Assembly (NCBI GenBank): GCA_963813555.1
Contig: CAWEZX010000018.1
Location: forward strand, 124,001-188,000
Origin: Roseiarcus sp963813555
GTDB taxonomy: Bacteria > Pseudomonadota > Alphaproteobacteria > Rhizobiales > Beijerinckiaceae
Direction of reading: 5' to 3'
Length of the DNA: 64,000 bases
Position numbers and translations under genes: made by a program. This document shows, piece by piece, positions 47,174 to 56,385 of the stretch. Position 1 is the stretch's first letter. Each line of letters starts with the position of its first letter. A model generated the notes under the pieces. That model saw nothing but the letters and a program-made list of their open reading frames with translations, searched no databases and was not told where the DNA came from.

Positions 47174-48604
47174 TTAAAGTCTATCTGCGCGCCTTGACCT
47201 CACCTGGATCCAGCTCTCGAACGTTCCGCCGGGCACCTTGTCGCCAGTTGGCAACGACCCGCCGAGGAAATTGCCGTCCACGGCGATGCCGTGCAGATCA
47301 GTGATGACGTCGCATCTCAGGACCACGAAGAAATCGAAGTCGCGGCCGTCCAGTCGCTGAATCGCATAGTCGCGGCTGATCGACAGACGACACCAGTCAG
47401 TCTCGTCCTCGTCCTTGTGGATGTCGTCGAGCGGGACGTACTCGATCTGGCGCGGCAGCGCGGGATCCTCGTGGCGAAAGATCACGTAGGCCTGGAAACT
47501 GCGCGAGTCGATCGCGCGAGAGCGCACCCTGTCGGTGAACCGGATGCGGAAGCCGCGCGGATGATCATGCGAGCTGACGAAATCGGAAATGAACTCGCGG
47601 CACAGATAGCGACCGTCGTGCTCCCAGTTCATGTCGTCGATCCGGGCGAGATCGGCAGCCGGAAGCTTGTCGAGGACGCAGCGAAGAACGTTGTCCAGCG
47701 TCTCTGTGCTCGCGAGTTCGCGCCGATGCCCCCTTATCCGGATTTGCTCGGCCAGGACCTTGCGGCCGGGAACGAAGTCGACGATGACCGCGAGCGGCAC
47801 GCAGCAGTTGTCCGGTTTGCGGCAAGGTTCGCAGCCATCGCCATAAAGTTCGCGGCAATCGTTCGCCTCGCAGCGACGCTCCACCGCCTCATTCCAGAAT
47901 TCCGGCCGTTCATCATAAAGATCGAGCCGGAAGCCCTCGCAGACCCGATTGGGCTGCAGGACCGAGCCGTTGGTGCAGGCGCAGTCGTCGAACGGCGCAG
48001 GTGAAAACTCGGTTTCGCACTCCGTGTGGACGATGCAGAGATAGAGGTCCTTGGGGACGGGCTCGGGCTCGCATTCTTCGGAGGTGGGTTGGGGCTGATG
48101 GTTCGGCTCGTCTGGTCTCGGCTGGGCCGGAGCGGCCGGGGGAGCCGCCTGGTTCGCCTCGGTCTCGGACGCTAACGCGGCCGCGGGGGCGGGGGCTGCC
48201 GCGGCCGACACCGCTGTCGGTGGAGGCGGCGGAGGCGTCGGCGCCCGCGGCGGGGGCGGCGGAGGCGGGGGCGGCGGCGGCAAGGTCAGGTCGACCGGCT
48301 GGAGAATTCGGATTTCGCGGCCGCAGCAGTCGATCGCGAATCCCTCGCCTACGACGAGCCGCTGGTCCGGACAATAGGGATGCGGCCTGACTTCGAAACC
48401 GCACACGACGCCCCAACCGTGCAGGGCGAGCGTGTGCAGGCGCATCCTGTCCCTGTGATACTGCTGCTCAGCGGCGAAATCGCGCTCCGTCAACAGCTTG
48501 CCGCGATAGTAGTGGTTCCGGCAGAAGACCGGGATGTCGCAGGGAAGGCACGTGGCGTCCTTGGCGGTGGTTGTTGCGCTAGCCAGTGTGGGCGAGGTGA
48601 GCAT
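47174..48604 (-). CDS. eCIS fibre/attachment candidate with poly-proline hinge
   Basis: The 476 residues begin with the shared module in its clearest form: FCRNHYYRGKLLTERDFAAE, QQYHRDRMRLHTLALHGWGV, then EGFAIDCCGREIRILQPVDL. A poly-proline hinge (about 108-130), an Ala/Pro/Glu-rich linker and a Cys-rich folded part (ECETEFSPAPFDDCACTNGS, CEANDCRELYGDGCEPC) follow, and the C-terminus is a beta-rich domain with RDYAIQRLDGRDFDFFVVLR. It follows the gpI-like baseplate gene by 11 bases, the position where fibre genes lie in Afp/PVC loci. The role is inferred. Confidence 0.6.
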   Translation of the reverse strand: MLTSPTLASATTTAKDATCLPCDIPVFCRNHYYRGKLLTERDFAAEQQYHRDRMRLHTLALHGWGVVCGFEVRPHPYCPDQRLVVGEGFAIDCCGREIRILQPVDLTLPPPPPPPPPPPRAPTPPPPPPTAVSAAAAPAPAAALASETEANQAAPPAAPAQPRPDEPNHQPQPTSEECEPEPVPKDLYLCIVHTECETEFSPAPFDDCACTNGSVLQPNRVCEGFRLDLYDERPEFWNEAVERRCEANDCRELYGDGCEPCRKPDNCCVPLAVIVDFVPGRKVLAEQIRIRGHRRELASTETLDNVLRCVLDKLPAADLARIDDMNWEHDGRYLCREFISDFVSSHDHPRGFRIRFTDRVRSRAIDSRSFQAYVIFRHEDPALPRQIEYVPLDDIHKDEDETDWCRLSISRDYAIQRLDGRDFDFFVVLRCDVITDLHGIAVDGNFLGGSLPTGDKVPGGTFESWIQVRSRRADRL

Positions 48605-48615
48605 GACATCGTCCC

Positions 48616-50682
48616 TCAGTTGAGTCTCGTGGTTACGCCGATACGCTGCCGGACCGCCGCGCCGAATTTCCTGATTTCGCGCTCCACCGGAGACGCGGCG
48701 AGAACCGCGTCGTAATTGAGCGTCGAAACCTGGCAGAGCACCGCCTCGCCGGGCGTTCCGATGCGCGAGTCCAATCCGAGTGTGGCCTGCACGCCGACCC
48801 GGAACCGTGAGTAGACTGGGCTATAGTGCGCGAGGGTGTGGGCCGGCTTCTCGCGCTCGACGACCGCGGCGACCGCCGTCTGCGTTGCGCCGGCGGTCAG
48901 CGGTTCGGCGTCAAAGAAGACGGTGAATTCGTGGGCGCCCCAGCTGATCGCTTCAGCCCCGGGCTGCGGCTCGCCGACCAGTTTGAAGTAGCCGACGCGG
49001 CTGAAGACCCCGAGTTGAAGCCGTCGATAGAAATCGCGGCTCCATAGCCGGCCGCCCCCGGTCGGAGTGGCTTGCGCCGGATCGTCCCGCAGGAAGATCA
49101 GTTGCCGCAGATTGAAATGCTCGAACAGACGGGCGCCGACGTTGGCGTAATCGGAAATCAGTTGCTGAAGCCCCGCGGGCGTGCCGCGAAGGCGATATTG
49201 CTGGCCGGCATTCTTCAAGACGCTGCGTTTCTGGGCGTCGCTCCACAACGGGTTGATCGGCAGGGCGATCCAGGCGGCGAGCCAGAGAAACCAGTTATTC
49301 GGTACGGATGAGGGGTCGAAATAGTTCCAGATGTTGTCGATCGTCTCATCGAAGCTGTCGAAATCGGTTTGCAAGATCGACTGGAACCGGGACAGGAAAC
49401 TGCGGCTTTCCTCATCCTGCTGGTAGAGCGCCGGCAGGTATTTGAGCCAGTCCTGACGCGGGAACCAGATCTTGACGCTCCGGAGGACGGGCGTTGCGAC
49501 GCCATTCCCGTTGAACGTCAAATAGAGCTTCAGATACTGGCCCGGCTGGCCTTGAACGAGGCAGTCCTGCGCATCGCCTGAAAGGACGATCGGCGCCGGA
49601 ATGAGGTCCGGAACCGTGTCGCTTCCCGTGGCGGCGTAGACATGCGGAACCACTGTGATCGTCGTGCCAGTCGGGATATCGGCGTCGAGCGCGATCCGGT
49701 GCCACACGCACCCCTCGATGCCGCTGTCGAGTTCCTCCGTCGTCAGCGCGCCGGTTTGCCCGCGGCCTGCGGCGGCGTCGATCTGCCAAAACTGTGTGGT
49801 CTTCGCCCCGCTCGCCTGCACCACCGCCAGCATCGTGGCGCCGCCAAGACAGAGCAGTCGCTTGACAGTCGCCTGCTGTCCGACGACGCCGATACCGGCG
49901 GCCTGCCACCCGCCTTGTGCGTCGAGAGCGAAGCCGTAGATCAGCCCGCCGGAGCCGACGTGCAGGATCCCGTCCGTGCCGAAGACGAGGCAGGAGCCGC
50001 CCGGCGCCGCGCCGATGGAGACCGGCGTTCCCTCGCCCGATGCGGGGAAGAGCAGGAGATTGGCGCCGTCCAGCACCACAACCTTGCCTGAAGCGTCGAC
50101 GGCCAGAGCGAGCGGATCGGTGAGCCCGGCCAATTCCCGGCGCACGTCGCCGTTCCGGTCCACCCCAACGACCCGACGGCGGCCATGGTCAACGATCCAC
50201 AGCAGCCCACCGGCGCCCTCGGCGATCCGGGTCGGCCTGTGGAACCCGCGCCAAACCGCAACAAGCGCGTGCGGATAAGGCGAGAAGATCTTGACCTCGG
50301 CGTTCCCGCTGTCGGCCACCGCGATAAAGCCGTCGTGGAGCACGGCGATGTCTTCCGCAGCACGAAAATGCCTGGCGTCGTGACCGAAGCCTCCGACTGC
50401 CCGCAACTCGCGCGCCGGTGCCTTAAGGGCAGGGTCGACGACCTTGATCCGCATGTCGGCGCCGTCGAGCACGACGATGAAACCGTCCTTGTCGGTCGCG
50501 AACGCCGCCGGCGAAACGGGCGCAGCGCCCGGGATTGGCGGCCAGACGACAGGCGAGCCCGGAAGCGCATCGAGACTATAGGCTCCGGTCGTCGAGTCCT
50601 CGGTCAGCCCCACGCTCGTGCTGCGCCAGCCAGGGCTCGGCGCGAGCAGGAGATATTGCCTGTAGGACGGCAGGGCGTTCAT
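48616..50682 (-). CDS. beta-propeller fused to gpI-like eCIS baseplate protein (Afp12 position)
   Basis: The first half of this 688-residue protein (about 1-270) is an NHL/beta-propeller-like repeat array: GFIVVLDGADMRIKVVDP, GFIAVADSGNAEVKIFSPYP, GLLWIVDHGRRRVVGVDRNG and GKVVVLDGANLLLFP are successive blades. The second half (about 405-560) resembles phage tail protein I (TIGR02242-type): WLKYLPALYQQDEESRSFLS, LDWNYF-like ETIDNIWNYFDPSSVP and GQQYRLRGTPAGLQQLISDY. gpI-like proteins link wedge and fibres. The start overlaps the gpJ-like gene by four bases (ATGA). A propeller on this protein could form a lectin-like or docking ring at the baseplate edge; that is inference. Confidence 0.8.
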   Translation of the reverse strand: MNALPSYRQYLLLAPSPGWRSTSVGLTEDSTTGAYSLDALPGSPVVWPPIPGAAPVSPAAFATDKDGFIVVLDGADMRIKVVDPALKAPARELRAVGGFGHDARHFRAAEDIAVLHDGFIAVADSGNAEVKIFSPYPHALVAVWRGFHRPTRIAEGAGGLLWIVDHGRRRVVGVDRNGDVRRELAGLTDPLALAVDASGKVVVLDGANLLLFPASGEGTPVSIGAAPGGSCLVFGTDGILHVGSGGLIYGFALDAQGGWQAAGIGVVGQQATVKRLLCLGGATMLAVVQASGAKTTQFWQIDAAAGRGQTGALTTEELDSGIEGCVWHRIALDADIPTGTTITVVPHVYAATGSDTVPDLIPAPIVLSGDAQDCLVQGQPGQYLKLYLTFNGNGVATPVLRSVKIWFPRQDWLKYLPALYQQDEESRSFLSRFQSILQTDFDSFDETIDNIWNYFDPSSVPNNWFLWLAAWIALPINPLWSDAQKRSVLKNAGQQYRLRGTPAGLQQLISDYANVGARLFEHFNLRQLIFLRDDPAQATPTGGGRLWSRDFYRRLQLGVFSRVGYFKLVGEPQPGAEAISWGAHEFTVFFDAEPLTAGATQTAVAAVVEREKPAHTLAHYSPVYSRFRVGVQATLGLDSRIGTPGEAVLCQVSTLNYDAVLAASPVEREIRKFGAAVRQRIGVTTRLN

Positions 50683-52778
50683 GACGGATAGCTCGCGGTG
50701 ATGTAGTGGATTTGAGAATAGACGAGCTGGTCGGGGAGGAGGGCTATGTCGGTCGCGGGTGTTTGCAAGACGCCATCGACAAAAGTCTGAACAGAGCCAG
50801 AAACAATGAATTGAACGCCAGGAACATCGAGGATCTGGCGATATGTCTCAGAGAAATAAATTGTACCTCCGAAGGTCCATCCGGGGATGTTTGGAGTTGA
50901 ACCTCCAGTTAGAGGACTGAAATAGGCAAGTAATTTATTGACAACCGCGGCGGTAACAATTCCAAAATCAAACGTAGGTTGAACGATGATGCTTGCTTGA
51001 ATCGTGACCTCACAATATTGCGGCGGGGCCACATAAAGCTCTGTCGTCAGCAAACGGAACTGGTCGAGCCATTGCGCAACGGTCTGGAGGACTCCGCTGC
51101 TCGGGATCGGATTGGGGATCGTCGTGCTTTGCGGCACCACGACCACCGTCACCGTCCCGGGCGTTTGAATCTCGGGTGTCACCGGTCCTCCCGGCGAGGA
51201 TTGGGTCACGCGATAATTGGGATTGAGGAGGGGAAACGCTTGTGCGCGAGCGATCTGCGCCCCTGGCGTCTGCAGTGCCAGAAAGGCGAAGTCTTCTCCG
51301 GTGACCGCGCGGTTGCTGGTTCTGAGCACCATCGGCACCCGAACCTGCGCCTCAGCGACCGTCTCCTCGTCGGCGCCCCCGTAGGACGCGTGCAGGTTGG
51401 TCACACTTGCAACATACGGGATCGGCGTCCGCAGGGTCGTGATGGTTCCCGCAGCCGAGTTGCCCGCGGACCCTCCGCCATATTGATAGCTCGTCGCCTT
51501 GATGTTGATTTGATTGGAAGCCTGGCTGTTGCTCGAGTTGCCGGACACGTAGTTGGGGATTGCGCCGCGGACGCTGTCGCCGAACGACGCGAGCCCCGTG
51601 CCGTGGTCCAGCGTATAGACCTTGTCGGTCGAGATGGACCCGGCGAAATCCTCCACCTCTTTCCAGGTGATGTAACCGGCGCCGTCGCCTTCGTCGATCG
51701 CAATGATCCCGGTCACTCCATCAGGAAGCGGAAGAACGGGGAAAAGGGGAAGCTGGACGGTCTGGTTTGGCAGCCCGGTTGCGGGGCCGAGCAAGACGTC
51801 CGTTACGGTCACCGCGTTCGTGGAGGGCACCGTGTTGAGGAGGATCGCCTCGACGATGGGCGGCGTGGGGTATCCGGAACCGACCAGGCTGTCGATGCGG
51901 AAGCGAATCCACCAGAGCGCCGGATCGGTGGGCTTGATGAGCAGGCCGAGCTGTGTCGACTGCGCGTCCGTCGGGGCGGTGAAGATGACCGCGCCGCTTT
52001 GCGTAAAGGCTTGCGTGCTGTCGCTGACGAGCGTCAGGCGCTGCCATTGCGCGCCGTTCCAATATTCCCAATAGCCTTGAACCGGAGGCGGCGGCGCGGT
52101 GATAGGATTTCCCGTGCCCGCAACAGTGGTCACACAGCCGTTCGTCAACACGGCCGTGGGCAGCGAGGACAGGTTGGCGCCGCCTTGCACCGGCGCCGGG
52201 GCTCCCGGGCTCCCGAGATAGACCGTCAGCCTGTGATCGCCGGCCGGGAAAGCCTGACTAAATCCGAGATAGACTCCGGCGTCGAGCTGCGGCGTGTTGC
52301 TGAGCGCCGGGTAACCCGGGCCGTCGACCACATTGGCGGTGGTTTGCAGGGTGAACTGCGACCCGTCGAAGCTCTGTACGGCGGTCAGCGACAGCCCGAC
52401 CGCCGTGAACGCGACGTCGGTTTCGAACAGGATAGGCGTCCCGCCTCCCCCCGCGAGCGCCACTTGCGTCCCGGCGGCTATGGATTGCGAGACCGCGCCG
52501 CTCGCGAGCGTAAAGGTCAGATCCGCATGCGCCGGCGCCGGTTGCAGGAGATTGAGGCCGACCAGCTCCAGGAACTTCTGATAGTTCTTCTCCGGCACCC
52601 GGTTCAGCCGCCAGATGATCATTTCCTCGAGAAACGCCGCGAGTTGTAGCAGCGTGATGCCCGGGTCGCTGTCGTTGAAGTCCGTCCACTCGGGCGTGTA
52701 GGCGGGGATGCGACTCCGCGCCCGGGTGAAGAGATCATCGAACGTGCGGTTGTCGAGATTGATGTCGGTAAGGGGCAT
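50679..52778 (-). CDS. eCIS baseplate wedge protein, gpJ/gp6-like (Afp11)
   Basis: The 699 residues have the N-terminal YTPEWTDFNDSDPGITLLQL and AAFLEEMIIWRLNRVPEKNY, which is the strongly conserved start of Afp11/gp47-type wedge proteins, and a gpJ core (VRVPMVLRTSNRAVTGEDFA, GAQIARAQAF). The central insert (about 90-330) is beta-rich and Gly/Ser/Thr-rich. With gp25 and gpI it builds the baseplate wedges. It shares one base with the gp25 gene (TAATG), a tight coupling. Length is moderate for Afp11 (600-900). Confidence 0.92.
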   Translation of the reverse strand: MPLTDINLDNRTFDDLFTRARSRIPAYTPEWTDFNDSDPGITLLQLAAFLEEMIIWRLNRVPEKNYQKFLELVGLNLLQPAPAHADLTFTLASGAVSQSIAAGTQVALAGGGGTPILFETDVAFTAVGLSLTAVQSFDGSQFTLQTTANVVDGPGYPALSNTPQLDAGVYLGFSQAFPAGDHRLTVYLGSPGAPAPVQGGANLSSLPTAVLTNGCVTTVAGTGNPITAPPPPVQGYWEYWNGAQWQRLTLVSDSTQAFTQSGAVIFTAPTDAQSTQLGLLIKPTDPALWWIRFRIDSLVGSGYPTPPIVEAILLNTVPSTNAVTVTDVLLGPATGLPNQTVQLPLFPVLPLPDGVTGIIAIDEGDGAGYITWKEVEDFAGSISTDKVYTLDHGTGLASFGDSVRGAIPNYVSGNSSNSQASNQINIKATSYQYGGGSAGNSAAGTITTLRTPIPYVASVTNLHASYGGADEETVAEAQVRVPMVLRTSNRAVTGEDFAFLALQTPGAQIARAQAFPLLNPNYRVTQSSPGGPVTPEIQTPGTVTVVVVPQSTTIPNPIPSSGVLQTVAQWLDQFRLLTTELYVAPPQYCEVTIQASIIVQPTFDFGIVTAAVVNKLLAYFSPLTGGSTPNIPGWTFGGTIYFSETYRQILDVPGVQFIVSGSVQTFVDGVLQTPATDIALLPDQLVYSQIHYITASYPS

Positions 52779-53182
52779 TATCCGATCCCCTCCTGAAAAT
52801 AGAGCGGGTAGACCAGGTTGAAGAGCTCATTGGTCGTTCGGATCGTGTAGTCGATCGATATGTTGACGAGATTCGGCTCATCGCCGACGCTCACGTTGAT
52901 GTTCACGATGGAGATCCGTGGCTCCCAGTTCGACAGGGCGTTGCTGACCGCGGACGCGAGTTGCGCGCGAAAGGCGGCGCTGTTCGGCTCGAACACGTAG
53001 TCCTGAACGCCGGCGCCGAAGGTGGGACGCATCACCCGTTCGCCGGGCGAGGTGCTCAGCACGATCCATATGGCGTCGCGGACGCGGTCTGGTCCGCTCG
53101 ACCAGTCCAACCCGCCGGACGCGTTGACCTTGGGCGGAAATTTCAAGCCCCGTCCGATGATGGGTCCGCCGCCGTTGCTCAT
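52778..53182 (-). CDS. gp25-like baseplate wedge protein (Afp9)
   Basis: From ATG 53182 (MSNGGGPIIGRGLKFPPKVN) the protein has 134 residues. It contains IWIVLSTSPGERVMRPTFGA and GVQDYVFEPNSAAF, ending in the beta-strand WEPRISIVNINVSV: the T4 gp25/GPW family signature, with the EPR core motif that triggers sheath contraction. An upstream ATG at 53194 would have the Shine-Dalgarno touching the start codon; the ATGA overlap with the preceding gene favours 53182. Confidence 0.93.
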   Translation of the reverse strand: MSNGGGPIIGRGLKFPPKVNASGGLDWSSGPDRVRDAIWIVLSTSPGERVMRPTFGAGVQDYVFEPNSAAFRAQLASAVSNALSNWEPRISIVNINVSVGDEPNLVNISIDYTIRTTNELFNLVYPLYFQEGIG

Positions 53183-53958
53183 GATGTCGGGCATCCTCCC
53201 AGGGCTTCCGTGGCGATTGTGATGACGCTGACGGCCTCCTGCAGGGACTTCACGAGGGCGTTGAGACCCGCGACGTCGGTTTGCCCCGCCGCGGGCAGGC
53301 TGATCGGCTGCACCCCCGCGATCTCGAACATTGTGCCGGCGAGGTCGAGCAGCACGCCCACCGGCTCCAGCGAGTTGGTCAAATGCTGCGCCTGCGCGCT
53401 CGCGTTTCCCTGCGCACATTGAATCGTGTTGATGAGGTCGAGATTTCCCGTGCTCTGCGCGAATTCGAGCTGGATCTGGAGACCTTCCATCAGGCTGACG
53501 ATCGACTTCAACTGGCTGAGCAGGCATTGCAGCACGCGCAGGATCAGGCACAGCAGGTCGCGGACAAACGGGATGATGGCGAGGGGCGTCGGCACCAGCA
53601 GGCAGGGCGCCAGAGCAACCGCCGCCTTGACGAAGTCCTCGATCGCGGGGGGCAACTTGATCGGATCCGGCGGCGGGCCGAGCGATTTGACGACGTCGAT
53701 AAGCGGCTTGAGGAGCTTCAGGATCTTCAGGAGACAATCCGACATCGCGAGAAAAGGCGCGATTTGCAGCATCAGGCTGAAGGTCATCGAGCAGTCGTTC
53801 GGGATGCCCTTCGAGATATCGGCGAAGGCCTTGAGCGCGCCCCCGGTCGGCAGCGTGACGCTCAGGGAGGTCGGAGGGGGCAGGGTGAGTTCGGTGCAGG
53901 GCGGCAGGTTGAAGAGCGCGGCCAGATCGGCGTCGACGGCGATATCGATATTGGACAT
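53179..53958 (-). CDS. unrecognised hydrophobic-helix protein between spike and gp25
   Basis: The 259-residue protein contains several long hydrophobic helices rich in Leu, Cys and Pro (SDCLLKILKLLKPLIDVVKS, FVRDLLCLILRVLQCLLSQL, LALAPCLLVPTPLAIIPF-like) and no clear signal peptide. It is not a PAAR protein although it occupies the position next to the spike where the PAAR-type tip (Afp10) is close by in other loci. It could plug the tube, act as a membrane-puncturing tip, or be a cargo. It overlaps gp25 by four bases and follows the spike by ten, so it is firmly inside the structural operon. I know no family for it. Confidence 0.7.
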   Translation of the reverse strand: MSNIDIAVDADLAALFNLPPCTELTLPPPTSLSVTLPTGGALKAFADISKGIPNDCSMTFSLMLQIAPFLAMSDCLLKILKLLKPLIDVVKSLGPPPDPIKLPPAIEDFVKAAVALAPCLLVPTPLAIIPFVRDLLCLILRVLQCLLSQLKSIVSLMEGLQIQLEFAQSTGNLDLINTIQCAQGNASAQAQHLTNSLEPVGVLLDLAGTMFEIAGVQPISLPAAGQTDVAGLNALVKSLQEAVSVITIATEALGGCPTS

Positions 53959-53968
53959 CGCTTCCCCC

Positions 53969-54461
53969 TCAGATCGGATTTGGAAAATCAGAGACGATGC
54001 GCCCCTTCACCGTGATGATCGGAGCGTCTATTTCCAGGAGCCCTTTGGCTTTGATGGTGACTTTGTTGTTGGACATGACGATCGTGTTGCCGTTGGCGTC
54101 CTGGATGACCAGCGCGCCAAGGGCGCCGTTCGACGGGGTCGAGTTCCAGGAACTGAAGCCTATGCCCGTTCTTGGACATGAGGCGCCGGTCGCGCGGGTC
54201 CTGTCCGGGGGGCAGATCCTGCCCGTTCCAGAGGAAGCCGATGACATAGGGACACCGCGGATTTCCCTGATCGAACGCCAGGAGCACCTCGTCCTGAAGC
54301 TCTGGCATCAGGAACGAGCCGCGATTGTTGCCGCTCATCGCGGTCGCGATGCGGATCCAATCCGATTCATGATCTTCCGAAAGCCAGGGATAGGTGACCT
54401 TAATCTGGCCGGCTTGAACCTGCGTCACGAGCCCGACCACAACGCCGTTTATCGTATCCAT
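53969..54461 (-). pseudogene. OB-fold spike protein (gp5/VgrG-C-like part of Afp8), one extra base
   Basis: From ATG 54461 (GAGG eight bases upstream): MDTINGVVVGLVTQVQAGQI, KVTYPWLSEDHESDWIRIAT and ELQDEVLLAFDQGNPRCPYV followed by IGFLWNGQD. This is the gp5 N-terminal OB-fold and baseplate-V motif. After GAGTTC at 54141-54146 the protein continues in another frame: TPSNGALGALVIQDANGNTI and KAKGLLEIDAPIITVKG, the start of a beta-helix needle. Removing one base gives 163 residues. In Afp8 and Pvc8 the hub and this domain are one protein; here they are two genes. I think the break is a sequencing error at a GANTC site. Confidence 0.82.
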
Positions 54462-54474
54462 GACGGGCCCTCGA

Positions 54475-55683
54475 TTAGGTGCCGAGTGGTGTTGGGTTCT
54501 GCATGCGACAGGTGAAGTCGGTGGTATAGCCACCGTCGCCAATCGTATGGGTCGTCTCTTCGACGACATATTGTCGGCTGTAGCGGTCACCCAGCCCCAG
54601 GATCTGGACGACCGACCCCGTCTGCAGATCCGGTACGCCGATCGTTCGGCCTTTGGCGACAACGATGCTTTGCGCGATGTTGCGCAGATGGCTCTTGGCC
54701 GCCTCCAAGGCTTCCGCATTGCTCTGAACGATTTGATCCGTGATGATTTCCGTCTTTTTTGATAAGGGAGTCTGCGTCAGATAGAGGTCCGTGGCCGGGT
54801 CGATGATGCATTCCGCCCGCAGGTCCGCCAGAGTCACCTGACCTTCGAACTTCTGCTTCAATTGCGGGTTCCAGCAGCGCACGATCACCTCGCTAACCTG
54901 ATCGGTGGTCGCGAGACTGGGCTGGAAGCTGATCAGCGTCTTGCCCCATTCCAACGTATAAATGGCGCGGTCGGCTCTGCAGGCGGGTCTGTAATGCATC
55001 GTGACCGTACGCTGACTTCCCAATTGCCCCTGCGACACATCGACAGAGATCTCGTAGTTGATCTCGTTGGCGCGCTTGAGCAAGTAATTAATCGCGTATT
55101 GTTGCTTGATTGTCAGCGTCTTGATTGGCTGTTCGTTTGAAAGAGTACGCCCTATCTCGTCGGGATCGGTGGCGAGCGTCAATTCTGTAAACGTCTGCAG
55201 CATCTGCTGGCCAATAATACTTACGATGTCTTGGAAGATGGCCGAGTCTTTTTGCTGAAGATAAGTCTTGCTGATCTGATTCTTCCGGAACCGGTTCAGC
55301 ACCCCCAACGCGCTGATGGACAGCGTCGCCGGTCCGTCGGCGGGGAAGTTGGGCGTCATGCGGACAATTTCGCCGACCATCATCCGGCGCAAAGTATCGT
55401 TGCCGCCGTTGTAATAGCCCATCCATATCTCGATCTCTTGCCATGGATCCAGCAAGGTGGAGTCGCTATATTTCCAGCATCCTGGCTGACCCTTGCCGCC
55501 CGGGTCCCAGTTGTTGATGGTCAACTCCGCGTGCTCGATTTCATTCTTTTTGTCGCTATAGGTCAGGCTGATCACATCGCTGTCGATCTCGCGCAGATCC
55601 TGTCCATTGACGATCACTTTGAATGCCGGAACGTAGAAATCTTGCTGGAATTCCGGATCCAGATTGAGGACGGCGTTCGCCAT
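54475..55683 (-). CDS. spike hub protein, gpD/gp27-like (N-terminal part of Afp8)
   Basis: From ATG 55683 the protein has 402 residues: FYVPAFKVIVNGQDLREIDS followed by DVISLTYSDKKNEIEHAELT is the conserved start of phage late-control gpD hubs; later motifs are MMVGEIVRMTPNFPADGPAT, LIKRANEINYEI-like LLKRANEINYEISVDVS, and GVPDLQTGSVVQILGLGDRY. The trimeric hub links the inner tube to the baseplate. It shares one base with the LysM gene stop (TGATG), and the spike gene follows 13 bases later. Confidence 0.92.
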   Translation of the reverse strand: MANAVLNLDPEFQQDFYVPAFKVIVNGQDLREIDSDVISLTYSDKKNEIEHAELTINNWDPGGKGQPGCWKYSDSTLLDPWQEIEIWMGYYNGGNDTLRRMMVGEIVRMTPNFPADGPATLSISALGVLNRFRKNQISKTYLQQKDSAIFQDIVSIIGQQMLQTFTELTLATDPDEIGRTLSNEQPIKTLTIKQQYAINYLLKRANEINYEISVDVSQGQLGSQRTVTMHYRPACRADRAIYTLEWGKTLISFQPSLATTDQVSEVIVRCWNPQLKQKFEGQVTLADLRAECIIDPATDLYLTQTPLSKKTEIITDQIVQSNAEALEAAKSHLRNIAQSIVVAKGRTIGVPDLQTGSVVQILGLGDRYSRQYVVEETTHTIGDGGYTTDFTCRMQNPTPLGT

Positions 55684-56381
55684 CAGCCGCCTCCCGCCGT
55701 CGTCGACGACTGCGTCGCGCTCGCCGCCGGCGGGATGGTGAGCACCATTCCCGTCTGCAGCAGGCGAGGGTTGGCTAGATTGTTGGCGACGGCGATCGGG
55801 CGCCAATTGGTGGCGTCGTGGTATTGCGCATAGGCGATTCCACTGAGCGTATCGCCAATCTTGACCGTGTAGAGATTTGTGCGATCAGCAGAATGACGTG
55901 GCGTAACCTGGAGCTGCTGGTCAATCGTCCACGCCTCGCGAAACGTAACGGTCAGCTTTGCGCGCAGAGGAATACCGTCGGGGCTGAACAGATTGAACTC
56001 TTCACTGATGCTCTCGAGCACGAGCCAGGGCTGGATACTGGAGCCAACACTGGTGAGTTGGCCGCTCGTGCCCCAATTCAGGAACACTCTGGGCGGCGCG
56101 TGGAGATCGCCATTGATTTTCAGCAGCTGATAGACCTGCGCCGTGTATCCGCGAACGTCGGTCACGTCCCCGACCATGCCGTCATCGGTCGTATCGAAAA
56201 ACAGCTCCATGTTGATTTTTTCGTTCTGCCCGCGAATGTACTGCACGACTGGAGAATCGAGCCCAGGTATTCCGATGTCTGCGAGCTGAACGCTTTTTGT
56301 GACCGTGTATTTCTCTGGATTGAACAGAGCTGTGACCGGCGCGCCGATTTCTGGTGTTATGGTCAAGAGTTCCAAAGGCAT
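55683..56381 (-). CDS. LysM-containing eCIS baseplate protein (Afp7)
   Basis: The 232 residues start MPLELLTITPEIGAPVTALF and NPEKYTVTKSVQLADI, the conserved beginning of Afp7/Pvc7 proteins. GQNEKINMELFFDTTDDG and LESISEEFNLFSPDGIPLRA follow. The C-terminal LysM domain (TNLYTVKIGDTLSGIAYAQY, then LANPRLLQTGMVLTIP) probably joins tube and hub, as gp53-type proteins do. It ends at a one-base overlap with the hub gene. Confidence 0.93.
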   Translation of the reverse strand: MPLELLTITPEIGAPVTALFNPEKYTVTKSVQLADIGIPGLDSPVVQYIRGQNEKINMELFFDTTDDGMVGDVTDVRGYTAQVYQLLKINGDLHAPPRVFLNWGTSGQLTSVGSSIQPWLVLESISEEFNLFSPDGIPLRAKLTVTFREAWTIDQQLQVTPRHSADRTNLYTVKIGDTLSGIAYAQYHDATNWRPIAVANNLANPRLLQTGMVLTIPPAASATQSSTTAGGG

Positions 56382-56385
56382 GGCG

